Origin: Cyanoderma ruficeps
Lineage: Eukaryota > Chordata > Aves > Passeriformes > Timaliidae
Assembly: GCA_008694505.1 (NCBI GenBank)
Contig: VZDJ01006585.1
Coordinates: 10,508,537-10,572,536, forward strand
Length of the DNA stretch: 64,000 nucleotides
Direction: 5' to 3'
Shown here: positions 49,561-61,363 of the stretch, in pieces
How positions within the stretch are numbered: the first letter of the stretch is position 1
How the letters are laid out: every line of letters starts with the position of its first letter
Position numbers and translations under genes: made by a program
Notes under the pieces: model-generated
Database searches by the model: none
What the model was told of the DNA's origin: nothing
What the model saw: the letters and a program-made list of their open reading frames with translations, nothing else

Positions 49561-50215
49561 CCAGCCAAGCAGACAGTTCAAGCATACTATATCAGCTATC
49601 ACCACTATGGCTAATTCTGCTAATAACAGAAATAAAAACTACATTCATACAGCAAAGCTTTTTTAACATTATACATATAGCACTTATCTTAATACTTACA
49701 AAAAGACAATATAATATGTATTTATAATAACTGCTTACCACAAACCACAGAAGTTGAAGTAAACTCTCTGCTTAGAGAGGTATTGCGCTCTAAATGTTCA
49801 GAGCCTCATAAATACCCTGCAGTGAGAACCTTGCTCTTAACTCCATTAATACAAGTTGTTGGTAAAGGAGCAGGATCATTAAGCTGCAACACCCACAAAG
49901 ACTAATATAAATACAGGCTATCCTTTACTCCCAGTTCTATACTGTTCTTAATCTCAAGAGATCCACCATACTCTTAAAGAAATACTCCAGCCAATAACAA
50001 TGAATTGAAGTAAAACCCAGTTTGCAGTCCAGTCCTTAAAAACAGCTAAAATAAACAACCAGATTAATCAAAATCATACACTATGATATTTCAGACTATT
50101 TTCCAGATGATAACTGGATATACAGATATACAGAAATGCCAGGCTTAAAGGAAAAAAGAAATAAAGGAAATAACCCTACACTTTTAGTGCTTTTGTTTTT
50201 CAAAATAAATCTATC
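49561..50215 (-). mobile_element. probable internal or extended sequence of the same LTR element
   Basis: AT-rich sequence continuous with the LTR at 49141-49560. It reads like material that recurs beside this LTR in songbird genomes. No gag, pol or env motif could be recognised. The boundary near 50215, next to AT-rich unique DNA, is a guess. Confidence 0.35.
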
Positions 50216-51002
50216 TATATAGAGGCATTGTGATAAAAAAGCAGGTAAATCTTATATAGTCTTGAGTGTGAGGAATCATATGTAGTACTATGTACTTCAC
50301 AGCTACTTCACGTGCAAAAGAATGGCTTGTTTAGCTCCATGTCATTGCATTTCACAGCACTTTTTAAAAGGCCTTAAAAATTAATTCTGATGAGATAGAA
50401 ACAAGTAATCTCATTAGTACTGAAAAGAGACTAATGAAACAATTACCTATACATTCCAAACTGATACTGGGCACACATATGCATGCCCCAGTTTTGCAAA
50501 AAATAATATATATCTGTTAAACATAGTTATAAAATATTGTTCTAGACGTGTTTATCTAGTTCTATTTGTTTTTCACATTATAATAATGAAGAAGGATGCT
50601 AAGCATAAAAATAATGTTGTTTAATCCTAAGTACTTTATAGTATTTGTCTTATTGACTAGCAGAATATTTAATTCCCATACAGTCTTGATTGATGAATGT
50701 GCCTTTGTTATTATCTTCTTAACTTGCTTGGGTCAAGGAGTCTCTCCATCTTGCATAATCAAATAGAACATAAATGCAGATGCAACAGAATATTGATGAC
50801 ATTTTTAGAAAAAACATACTTTACGCTTTAACTAAATAGGTGTTATTTAACAGAATAAAGAAAATATGTATGTCGTCAATAACACAGTTGCATTAAATTA
50901 AAGCAATATAATAAAATGAATGATATAATAAAAAGGAATTCATAATGACTATCCTTTCATGGAGACAAATTTTAGAAAAGGAGAAAGTAAGTTTCTTCAC
51001 CA
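50216..51002. other. AT-rich unique non-coding DNA
   Basis: No gene or repeat recognised. Confidence 0.5.
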
Positions 51003-51290
51003 GATTATCATACAAGTATTTTGTCCAGTCTCACTTTAACTGACCCAAGTGCTGCAAAATTCCTCCACTTCTAGAGAATCTATTCTGTTGTTCAACAGAG
51101 TGAGAGAACCATCGTCTTGGAGGCTTTACCTTAATTTATCCCATTTTCTAAATTATGCCTCTAGGATCTACTTTGAGGTTGTTTTCTAAATGCATGCACT
51201 GCAAATATTTACAGACAACTTCATATCCTTATCCCTCACTATGACCTCTTCATTCTCCTTATTCCCGTCAAGTTTGCAATACATTTATTT
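51003..51290 (-). mobile_element. ancient CR1-type LINE fragment, minus orientation
   Basis: Plus-strand pieces include 'ttgtccagtctcacttta', 'gacccaagtgctgcaaaatt', 'attctgttgttcaacagagtg' and 'aatatttacagacaact'. They follow in order the reverse complement of an old CR1 lineage shared across reptiles and birds. Divergence is much greater than in the CR1 copy at 48365-49078, so this insertion is probably far older. Confidence 0.65.
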
Positions 51291-54200
51291 AAACTCATGT
51301 ATTCAAACACATCCACAAAAGAAAAAAACAATGAAAACAATTATTTCTTTGAATCTTTAAATGCATGGGCTAATCAGTGGACATATAGTTTTGTTTATTT
51401 ATTGGTGGTTTTTTTTTGTCTCTAATAACAAAGCAGATATGCTTAATCAAATGAATTTCTGAGTATTTAAAACATACAAGAAAATAATAATTTATTGTCA
51501 GGAATGTTTTACACAGGAGGTGTTGTTTAATGCATTGAGTGCATTAATTTTAAATAATTATAGATGCAGCTGGAATGGAATTAAAAACAATGGAATTAAA
51601 AAAATAAAATTTGGGCATGGAAGAGAGAGTTCTGTTCAAATGAATATGTCTCGGCAAACATGAATAAAAACATTAAAAAACCCAACCAACCAAAAAACTC
51701 TCCCTCAGAATAAAGCAAATAGGAATCTGAAGACAAAATGGTGCCAAAACAAACAAACAAACAAAAAAAATACAGCAAACAAAACACCCAAAACTACCCA
51801 TAGACGATAAAACAACTTCAGTTTATTCCTCTCTTGACCTGCTAAAATAGATGGGTTTTTTCCGTGCAACTTTTATTCCTGGAAGTAAAGCTTGGATTAC
51901 AAATTTGTTTCCTTATTTTATCTGAGGATTTAATCTGGAATCTGTTGAAACTACTGCATCTCTATGTCACACAGATAATAATTACATGCATCTTCTCTAA
52001 AAAAATTAATCTCTATTTTTCTTTGCATCATAGCTTGACAGCTATTCCACTTGAAGTTAATTTTCTCATCTTCATAGCCAAGCCTCTCACTATGAACATA
52101 CCAAATAAAATTAGCAATTTTATTTTACCACTCTGCAGAGTTAACATGCCTTTTGGAAGACTGGGATGAACCTGTGCCTTGACTTTCACATCCTGCTATT
52201 GAACTACTGACTCTGTTGGATTTACCATTGGTAAATTCCCTCTACCCATAGTCCACCATGATTTTTGATCCTTTAAATGATTTGGGATTGGACCTTTATT
52301 TCTAACATATTTTAAATTGGTTGTTCTCTATTTGTTAAGTTGGTAACTATACTTAATTGACATGTATTTTTCATATTTTGGAATAGTCATAGACATTAAA
52401 AAAATATTATTGAATTGTCAATCCAGTTACTTACTGATGTGGCTCAGATTTATATTTTGCTCCTAAAACCAGTATCGATTTTGGTGTTAAAGAAGTGGGC
52501 CTTATTTACTGGACATAAAACCATGAACAAAGTAATGTATTGCTAAATATATATAGATATAAAGATTTTTGTGAATTGGTATTAGTGGCTCTTCAACAGC
52601 TTAAATGTATTTTTCACTGAATATTAAAAATTTACTCTTTTTTTGCTTAAAAGCCATTAAATCCATGATAAAAAAGCTTGACAGAAAAAGGAAGCTATTT
52701 CACCTTCATCATAATTTGGCTATTACAGTACCAGGGTCTTTTCTTCCCCCCAATTTGTATAATAATGATTAGATTATTCCAGTGCTATACTCAACATCCA
52801 ATAGAGCTCACTTGAGTTTTCTTGCCTTGAGAATTCAGCCACTGAAATATTCTGTTGGCTGATTTGCTTGACAAATCCTTTTGGCTGAACTTTAGTACGC
52901 ATAAGAAACAGCTGTTCAATTACTGACACTTACTAAAAGAGAACCTGAGTAATCCACAAATCACTACACTGTTTGCCTTTAGACCTTTGCTGACAATGGT
53001 ACTTGACTAAGCAGTGAAAATCTTTCTTCCCAAATGATGCATCTCGTAAAAGAGCGTATAAAGAAAGACTGTGCATCCACTTCAAACACGAGAGGACATG
53101 AGAGATTATAACAATATTATTTATACAACATTCAGCCACACGTTGCTAAATAATTTTCCCATTATCTACTTTGAGTGCTCTATTTAACTATTCATATAAA
53201 TTTTCAACATGCATATAACATTCACCATGACAACAGTTTCTTGTTCACAAGATATATTTATGTATGCACGTCGAAAATTAGACCACAATATTCTTCAGTG
53301 CTAAATCTTGTAATCATTACTCTAATGTTATCGAGATCCAACACAAAAAAACGCAAACAAACAATCTCATGGAAAATTCCCTATACCATTTTAAAAGTAA
53401 AAAGAACAGAATACAACTATTTTTCTTTTTTTTCATATTATATGGCAAACACAGTTTCATGACAATATTTTTCTTACTTATTAAGGTTATTACCTTCATA
53501 CAGGAAATAAGTAAAAATTATGTTATATTTTTATATATCTTTTCAAATTCATCAGTTGTTAAGAGGAGCTGACAAATGTATATATGCATGCCTCCTACAG
53601 GCATATACACCAATATACATAGGGCTAGGGGAAAATAGCTTTATATTTTTCACCTAGCCATAATCCTAAATTATTAATCTTTGTCCACTCAAAGAAATTC
53701 TAAAATACCTACAAAAAAAAAGGCTTTTATTTTTCCCAAATTAATTATTTTTTCCTCCTGCCTCATCCCTTATTACATTTTTATTCTTGTTTTCTTCAGT
53801 TAGGACTTCTGAGATGACCTTTTTATCCAAAAAACACTCTCCAAAAAAGAAAAAAGCCCTACAACTGCTGCTGCCCCCAAGATAAATATTACAGCTTGTC
53901 TGTAAAGACAGAGGTGTGTTTACCAAAACAGATATGAGATCTGAGCAGCCAGTGTAATCTTTATTCAAATAATTAGTCTACGGATGAGCAGGTCTCTAGA
54001 TCAGATCACCAATTTGTCCTTCAGGATAAGATAATTCCTTCCTTTTAAGTTCCTTATTGTTATGTAGTTTTACACAAAGATGCCCTTTGCTAATATATTA
54101 CAGTTTTGATGTTTTTTGACACAATAGAAAAAAATTATAAAGTTAACAATCTAACCACCCAAACCTCTTTCCCATTTACTTACGTGAATTTTTTCTATGC

Positions 54201-54814
54201 ACTTGTTCAACATGAAATTTTCAGCTGTTATAATGGATATTTATGTCAATATAATCAAAGTTGAAGCCTGGATCTTATTTACATTGATTAAAAGTGATGG
54301 CAGTATCTTCTAACTTTTAGTTTGGTGCAATGCCATACACTGTAAAGTGTGACTATATCATAAATGACCTCTGCATGTCACAATTCAAAGGAACCTCAGA
54401 CCACTTCCACAGCAGTTTCAGTACTTGAATATTTTTTGCTGTCTTTCATAGACATCCATAGTTCTCAAAGAAACAGTCAAGCCACCTCTGAACACACAGT
54501 TTAAGAAGAGAAAAGAAACAATTCTCTCCTCCTCAGAGTCATATTTTTAGTACAAAATACAGAAAGCTGCTAGTGATTTGGTTTACAATTGATACAATTG
54601 AGTTAAAAATATTTACTAACTTTTCCATTCTCCCTAATCTGTCAGTGTTTCAAACTACCTCTGTTTCAAACTCTCCTCTGTCCAAGATTATTGCCCTTGC
54701 TCTACTTCCACTTTTTCTTGCTTTCTTCTCTTGTCCTCTCATTTCTTTTCAGCATGAACATTCTTTTCTTTCAAAAATTGCTTAACTGATGCATATCTAT
54801 TTAGACTCTGAGCT
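51291..54814. other. AT-rich unique non-coding DNA
   Basis: No gene recognised. Contains A/C-rich tracts at 51671-51697 and 51746-51799 and an imperfect inverted repeat near 53580-53610. The short open frames are typical of AT-rich sequence. Confidence 0.6.
51671..51799. repeat. two A/C-rich low-complexity tracts
   Basis: AACCAACC-type sequence at 51671-51697 and (CAAA)n-like sequence at 51746-51799 on the plus strand, separated by about 50 ordinary bases. Confidence 0.65.
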
Positions 54815-54925
54815 ATTAAACTTGCTGCTTCTATTTCAGACATGGAAAAGGGCTTGGATGCCCAAAAGCTTGGCTGTTTTTTTTCTGTCCAGTTGCCAGT
54901 CCAGTAAAAAGATAAGATACAGCCT
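54815..54925 (+). repeat. ancient amniote repeat tail (uncertain family)
   Basis: The segment 'gggcttggatgcccaaaagc' is followed by a T-rich spacer and 'agtaaaaagataagata'. This resembles a widespread old amniote repeat whose tail has a short GGGC...GCCC hairpin, GAAAGCTT, and then an AATAAAAGATATTAC-like stretch. The match is by eye and the family name is uncertain. A GC-rich patch (54927-55010) follows and may belong to something else. Confidence 0.4.
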
Positions 54926-55022
54926 GTAATGGCAGGGCCAGGGGCTGCTCTGGGGGAGCTGCAGCTGACAGCAATCCCAGGGCCTGGGGAGGTCGAGTGC
55001 TGTCCCTGCCTTCCCTCATTTC

Positions 55023-55045
55023 ATACATATATATATATATATATA
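55023..55045. repeat. (AT)n microsatellite
   Basis: About eleven AT units in an otherwise mixed sequence, directly after the GC-rich patch. Confidence 0.9.
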
Positions 55046-55116
55046 CTCGCTGTACTTACTGGGACCTTCACAAAGGCTTTCTGCTTTTTTTTTCTTTTTC
55101 ATTCCTTATATGTGCT

Positions 55117-55117
55117 N
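55117..55117. other. single ambiguous base
   Basis: One N following a T/C-rich run. Confidence 0.95.
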
Positions 55118-56522
55118 AAAGTACATGTGATGCCAAACTCATGTCATTAATTTGCTCTTGATAAAAGGATGTCTCACTGCTAATAAAGTATCAGTTGTTA
55201 TTGCTGAGGTTCAATAAATAAGGGACATAAATTTACTTGCCCTATCATTATCTAAAAATGAGGCATGTAATAAAATATAATCTCATTCGTATAAATTGAA
55301 AGGAATGGTTTAAGTATTTTAATTAGCAATTCACTAGATAACTACCACTATACTAAAATAAATGCCAATTAGCATGTTAATTATTTTTTTGGCAATTATT
55401 GATACCAAATCAACCCACTACAGTCATTTTGTAAAACAACATTAAATCCTTAAAGTCTTTACAAGTTTAATTTATCAGTTACAGAGCAAAGGCACACATT
55501 TGTTGCCGGCATGGTTGGGTTATTTATGAGGAAAGTAGATTAGGTTGGTATTACTTTTAAACTTCATTAAATTAATTTAAAAGGTTATGTATTAAGTGTA
55601 CAATAAACATTTAATCTAAATTAAATAGTTGAATTTAATTAATTTTTAAAAGTTTCATGCAGCTTCATGTGATTTTATAGTAGAAATAGTATCTCAGTGC
55701 TGAGAACTAAACTGTTTGCTCCTTTCTCATAATTGACTATTCTTAAAAAAAATGTGCATAATATCAATATAAGAATTTTTTTTAATTCTCAACCACATCC
55801 ATCCTTGATTACCTATTATTAATTTCATAGGATATACCATTACACTGTTAATGTTAATAAAAAACTCTTCCACAGACAGACACTTTCATGTTAATGAGTA
55901 TTTATATGCAAAAAACCCATTTGTTTTGCATAACAAGAAGTTATTCAGAGGATATTATACACAGAATAACAAAACAGATTAAAATATGATGGCTAATATA
56001 GACAGCAAGGCAAAATGACTAGATATTTGCTTTAAATATTTAATTGAATTACTATTGCAAACAAAATGACTGGAAAGATAAAGAAATAAAAATATCCATC
56101 AACACAGATGTAGACCTGTTAATGCAGCTAATACTTGCTTTAGCAAATATGTCTTGACATTGGAAGTTCCACAATGGTTTTTTTTCTTTGTTTCTTTATT
56201 CCTTGGAAACAATAATTATTTAACCTGGATTATTAGAATTATTACTGGGAGGGGTAGACATTATCATTAGTTGTGGTAGTGGCAGTAGTAGTATACTTAT
56301 AAATTTCTCATGTTTCATCTTATAACAGGAATCAATAAGAATCTAATTTATCATTTCAACTGTGCATGTTTATGAAGATATATTTCTTTTGTGGTGGGTT
56401 TGCCGAATTTCTGTTTGAAATGCTATAAAGAACATAACTAAAAGTCAAACCCATTCTTTCATATTATTTGCATTTCTGGTTAAATTTATACTTCATACCA
56501 CAGAATCAGGTGTGGAGTTTTT

Positions 56523-56570
56523 TAATAGATTTTGTTAATAGCAGAATAATAGATTATGTTAATAGCAGAG
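56523..56570. repeat. tandem duplication, 24-bp period x2
   Basis: AATAGATTTTGTTAATAGCAG at 56524 (21 bases) recurs 24 bases later with one change. Confidence 0.85.
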
Positions 56571-57989
56571 TTGTAGTAGAATTGCATTTAAAATGCTTTG
56601 TATTGCTTCAAAGAGTTTATAAAGTTTATTAATTTTTGCAAGTATTTATTTGAGAAGCATACAGAAATAGATTAAAGGGACAGGATTTTATTTATATAAC
56701 AGGGGATATTAATCAAGACCATAACATGCCTTCAGAGCTCTTCTAGTTCTAGGATTTTTGTCAGCTTGTTGAAGCTTGTGCTAGATGTCCTCAAATACTG
56801 AGACAATCTTAGCATAAATACTTTATTCTTTTAGAGCTTAACAACTTTAAAAACACAACTTATTGCTATTTAAAAATTATGAGACATAATAAATACAAGC
56901 CAGTAAGAACTGATTAAATTGGACACTACCATAACTGGGCATTCATTCATTTGCAGGCAAATTTCTATTCATAATATTTTCCTCCTTATAAATACTAAGA
57001 ATGATGCATTAGATTAAATAAAGCAAGATATAAGTTAAATTGCTTAAGCAAGTAAATAAGGTTTCATAAATATATATTTTTTTTTCAGTCTGTTTCTTTT
57101 CCTTTTCAAATATATGATAAATGTATTACTGGTCTCTATACATTTTTAAATGGTAGGTTTAAACAAAGGAATTAACCATGAGTGGTGATTTTTCTATCTT
57201 TTATGCATAATAAATAATGTCTGAAAAAAATTGGGGATTGTCTAAAGATATGAGTTGGCTCTTTTTTTCCTTCTCCCAATGCATTTTCTTGTAAAAAGAT
57301 GCTACATGTTAAATAATCCCCAAGCAACACACCACTTCATGAGCACAAGGCTTCCTCAGCTCCTCACTTCCCTGAAACTGAACCAGATGATGGATGAATA
57401 TTTTGTCTAATAAAAAAAAACAAAACTCCAAACATACACATTCTTTAGGTTAGCTGGATTCAAATGAAGTGGTTTTAGGGAGAAATTATCAAATAATAGG
57501 TTAAGTTTTATTTAGAAATTTCTGACTAAGGAAGTTAATAAGAAAAATACAATAATAATAGTTCTACATGAACCCTTAACAGCATCAATCTTTTTTCCCA
57601 GAAACCTTTCTTCTATCTCCAATTCATGTTAATGCAAAGGAAAGATTTTCCCAGAGGATCTAGGGAAATCAGTAACAATATTTTGATTGAAACTCCTGGT
57701 GAGGACAACTCTCATTACAGCCATCCAAAGGATATCTAGAGGCCCTTTGACTTGTTTCCAATGCAAATGAAGTATTTTAGTATTTGTAAAAGAACCTGCA
57801 AGACATTTCCTCTCAACAAGAGCTTTAGGAACATTGCTGCATCACATCATTAAATGATCCCCAGAATTTGGGAGAGCAGAACTGTTGAGTTCCTAGGTTT
57901 CTTTAGGGTTGTATTTTCTTTTATGACAGCTTCTGGCTCAATGTTGATATTCCATTTAATCTAATTTTCTTTTAAAAATGTCTGCCACA

Positions 57990-58450
57990 GCCTTGAGTGC
58001 AACAACAGCCTCATTTACAGCCTCCTCTCCCACACGGATTTAGCTGCTGGTGTTCAAGATTAGCTATAATATGACACTCCTGTGTAGCCACGGATCAGAT
58101 TTATGTTTAAAGAGTGAGAATGATCTGTGAGAAAACTTGTGTGGATCTCATCCTCCTCGTCCCTACGCTCTGGAGTTGCACTTGATCTTGAGTGGCGATC
58201 CTGACAAGGTGACATGACTGCCTGTGTTGACATTGGCCTCATTGCTACAGCAGTCTTGTCTGGGAAAGAGCTGTTGGTTGAACCCAACAGACATCACCAG
58301 ACCCACTCGACTCTTGTTCAGTGCTGTGGGTCTGTGTTTCTGTTGCTGAGGGCATTGCCCTGCTTGTCTTCCTGTCACTCTTGGCTCCTGGTGCCAACCT
58401 TACCCAGGAAATCCACTCCTGCTTCTCCCTGGGAATGTCAATTGAATTAA
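57990..58450. other. GC-richer island of unknown origin
   Basis: Base composition rises well above the surroundings. Overlapping open frames appear on both strands (58060-58287, 58163-58378 and 58214-58450), as expected when stop codons thin out. No domain, LTR end or CR1 piece is recognised. It could be a decayed retroelement, a retrocopy fragment or a regulatory element. Confidence 0.4.
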
Positions 58451-58679
58451 AAGAATATTTTTTTGGTTGTTCTTGTTTTCCTTACAAGAATATGAATAAT
58501 TTTTCTTGTAAATTGTTACTTGAAACTTGTAACTTGAAAGTTCTCGTAACTCTCAACAAAAGGTGGTATCTCTTACTAACTCAGATAATTTGACACAAAT
58601 GACTAAAGATAATAATTGGTATTTTGGCTGTGATCTTAGTAGCCAACTCTGGTGTTGGGATGTTCAAAATAGGGTCTAG

Positions 58680-58737
58680 GGGTTTTGTTGTTTGGGTTTG
58701 CTTGTTGTTTGTTGTGTTTGTTTGTTTAGGTTGGGGC
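58680..58737. repeat. T/G-rich low-complexity tract
   Basis: Nearly pure T and G with TTTGTT and TTTGGG blocks. Confidence 0.65.
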
Positions 58738-59631
58738 AGAGATTTTTTTCTGAGTGTTTTATTAGTGTTCGGTGGTGTGTTGTGCTCTTTATGTTTACCG
58801 TCAAGAATTCAAGGTGATGCTTAAAAAAAGGAAATAAATTGAAATGGAACTTCTATTCAGTGAAAATGTGGACTGCATTAATTCTAGTGAAGGAGCCAGT
58901 TTTAGTTCTGGAGCAGACTTCAGCTACTGTAGAATAGCTTCATTAAAACCACCCAACTTTCTCAGTAAATTTGCTCAGGTAGAAAATTTAACTGGTAGAA
59001 CTGATAGCATTTTATGTTCCCAAGAACATAATGAAAAAAAAAAAGGTTTAAATATGAGTCTTACGACTGGGTTCTCTCAGAAGTCATACACAATCAGAAC
59101 AATGGTCTTTAAAACATGAAAATAAAACAAAATATCATTTTAACAGTAAGTATTATAGTAATCATATCTGCGTGAGTAGAGAGAAAAACATGTTTAAAGT
59201 GCTGTCACAGTTTAATCACATATTAATTTTATTTGACTGTATCCACACTATCTAATTTTATTCTCATTTATGAAAATATTTTGATGGTGTGAATCTTGGT
59301 AGAAAATTAATTTCATGTCCTCAGACTTATTTTATGATGCAATGAAATACGTCTGTGACAAAATTAATTTCATTTTAAGGGAGTTCAGTGACATTCTTTG
59401 AACAGTATATTATGCTATGAAGCAGAAGATAAAAATATAGCAAGTCATATAATGAATCAGATATATCATATATTTGCTTTGGTCAGTTTATTAGATCTAG
59501 CCAAATGGCTCAAAGATCTTAACAAAATCTTTTGATCTAAATCAGCAATGTGAAAAGATGTATTTATATTCTTAAGAAATTAAAGAAGAAAAGCCAAATG
59601 ACAAAAACCCAAAGGAATTACTTTAAACGGT

Positions 59632-60348
59632 TGTCCTGGGGTGACGTTGTGATGTTTGTGTCCCCAGTCGTCTGTTGGGTTTGTGTTGGATATTGCCCTG
59701 TGTGCCTTTGGTGTTGGGTCTGGGAGCCAGGGGAAGGGGGAGGCATGCAGTTTGTTTTCAGAACCCCTCCTCCACCAGCTGGCCTTGAGAGTCGGATTCA
59801 GCAACACACGGCAAGGGACAGAGAATTCTTTTTTTTTTTTTTTGGTAGTGCTTTTTTTTTTAGTAGTTAGTTAGTGTGTAGCTAGCAGAGAGGGAAAAGC
59901 TTCACTTTTTGCCTTCTCCTCATGTTTTTTTTGTTTTCTCTTTTTTCTTTCAAGTTTTTTTCTCTTTTTTTTTTCACCTTCCCTTGGAACTGTTAAAATC
60001 TCTCTGGACTGAGGACCCGGGGGAGCGCCGTGGGGAGCTTGTATCTGGAACCCACCAGGATCCATCCTGCGCAGCAATGCTTCCCAGAACCAGAGGGATT
60101 GAGACAGAGCAACCACCTACAGGACGGACTTCTTTCCTAAATCTGTCATCTCTCCAGAGTGGCACAAAGTTCCTATCATTGGGTATTGTTCAATTTATTG
60201 TGCCAGGGAGTGCTTTGCCTGTTTAATAAACAGGATTCTTTCCACTTCTCTCTGAGGAGGTTTTTTTTTTTTCGGAACCGGTTGAGGGAAGGGAAGGGAG
60301 TGCCCCTTAGGAGGTTTCCTCCCAGATTTGCCCTAAACCACTACAACA
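59632..60348 (+). mobile_element. near-complete endogenous retrovirus LTR, plus orientation
   Basis: The element begins TGTCCTGGGGTGACG and ends CTACAACA, giving TG...CA termini over about 717 bases. It is GC-richer than its flanks except for internal T runs. It carries a polyadenylation signal AATAAA at 60225-60230 near its 3' end. Its start matches an LTR common in songbird genomes. No internal proviral genes flank it, so it is a solo LTR, the usual product of recombination between two LTRs. An 8-bp direct repeat ACTTTAAA lies at 59620-59627 and 60353-60360, offset by about 4 bases on each side. Frames of 60-106 codons inside are incidental. Confidence 0.65.
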
Positions 60349-60874
60349 GTGAACTTTAAAATCTGAACTGTGTTCATTTTAAAGTTTAAATATTTTTCAA
60401 ATACAACAACAATTTGCAAAAATCACAGTTCATTATGGACAATTGGTAAATTGTAAAGGCACTACATTTGAAAAATTAATTATCCATGGTGTCTTGATGT
60501 CCATTTCCCTCTTCTTGAAAATCCTGGACCACATCTGGTGTTAGAAATATGTGTGTTTGTTAGTGAGAGATCAAATCCAGCCGTCTAACAGAAGTGAAGT
60601 TGCTGCAGCTCCCGGTACACAGGTCCAAACTGTAGCAAGGCTGAGCACACACCCCCACCCCATACACAGATATTCCATGTATGTGCACACATCAGCCACA
60701 TTGATCAACACAGACAGGCACACACAACTTGTACCAACACAAAGTGCACCAGTGGCTGCATCTTGATCCCGTTTCTGGCTGAAATTGATGAAGGTCAGTT
60801 ACCGGGAAACATATATACACACATGTATGTGTAGGTTTTTATATTTATCAATATATACATAAATATGTAAATCT
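60349..60874. other. repeat-like, CA-rich DNA between LTR and CR1
   Basis: AT-rich at first. From about 60550 it becomes GC-richer and CACA-rich (60640-60735), ending in a TA-rich stretch (60810-60870). It may belong to the same unclassified repeat as 61400-62300, split by the CR1 insertion. No gene recognised. Confidence 0.35.
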
Positions 60875-61363
60875 TGAATACTGTGCGCAGCTTTAATCTC
60901 CACAATATAAAAAGGGCATTAAGCTATTAAAGGCCATCCAAAAGAGGGTAATGGGGGTGGTGAAAGGACTTGAGGGGAAGCTGCCTGAGGAGTGGCTGCA
61001 GTCTCTTAGTCTATTCAGTCTGGAGGAAACTGTGGGGAAACCTCATTGCAGTTACAGCTTCCTCACAAGGAGAAGAGGAGGGGCAGGCACTGATCTCTTC
61101 TCTATGGTGCCCAGTAACAAAACCCAAGGGTATGGCCTGAAGTTGTATCAGAGGAGGTTTAGGTTAGATATCAGGAAAAGGTTCTTCACCCAGAGGGTGT
61201 TTAGGCACTGGAAAAGGCTCTCCAGAAAAGTGGTCACAGCACCAAGCCAGGTAGAGTTCAAGAAGACTTTGGACAATACTCTTAGGCTCAAGGACTCCTG
61301 GGGAAAATGTTGTACACAGGGACAGGGGTTGGCAGGCCCTTCCAGCTCAGCATATTCTGTGAG
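60875..61363 (+). mobile_element. CR1 LINE 3' end with ORF2 C-terminus still open, plus orientation
   Basis: The copy starts at 'gaatactgtgcgcag' and runs through 'gccatccaaaagagggtaa', 'gttacagcttcctcac', 'agaggaggtttaggttagat', 'aaaggttcttcacccagagg' and 'aggcactggaaaaggctc', finishing near 'ccttccagctcag'. A 148-codon frame (60951-61397) includes the ORF2 C-terminal region (FRLDIRKRFFTQRVFRHWKR and beyond) without a stop. The 5' part of ORF2, including the reverse-transcriptase active site, is absent, so it is immobile. The 3' terminal repeats are largely worn away. Confidence 0.8.

Larger units (their letters stand above)
55046..59631. other. AT-rich unique non-coding DNA with one GC-richer island
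   Basis: No gene recognised. The part at 55500-55760 is rich in TTAATTAA-like homeodomain-type sites. A 24-bp tandem duplication lies at 56523-56570. A GC-richer unassigned island lies at about 57990-58450. A T/G tract lies at 58680-58737. Confidence 0.55.

Noticed and set aside
59550..60226. Several 60-106 codon frames on both strands
   Set aside because: They fall in the LTR at 59632-60348 and reflect its GC content and T-rich or A-rich tracts.
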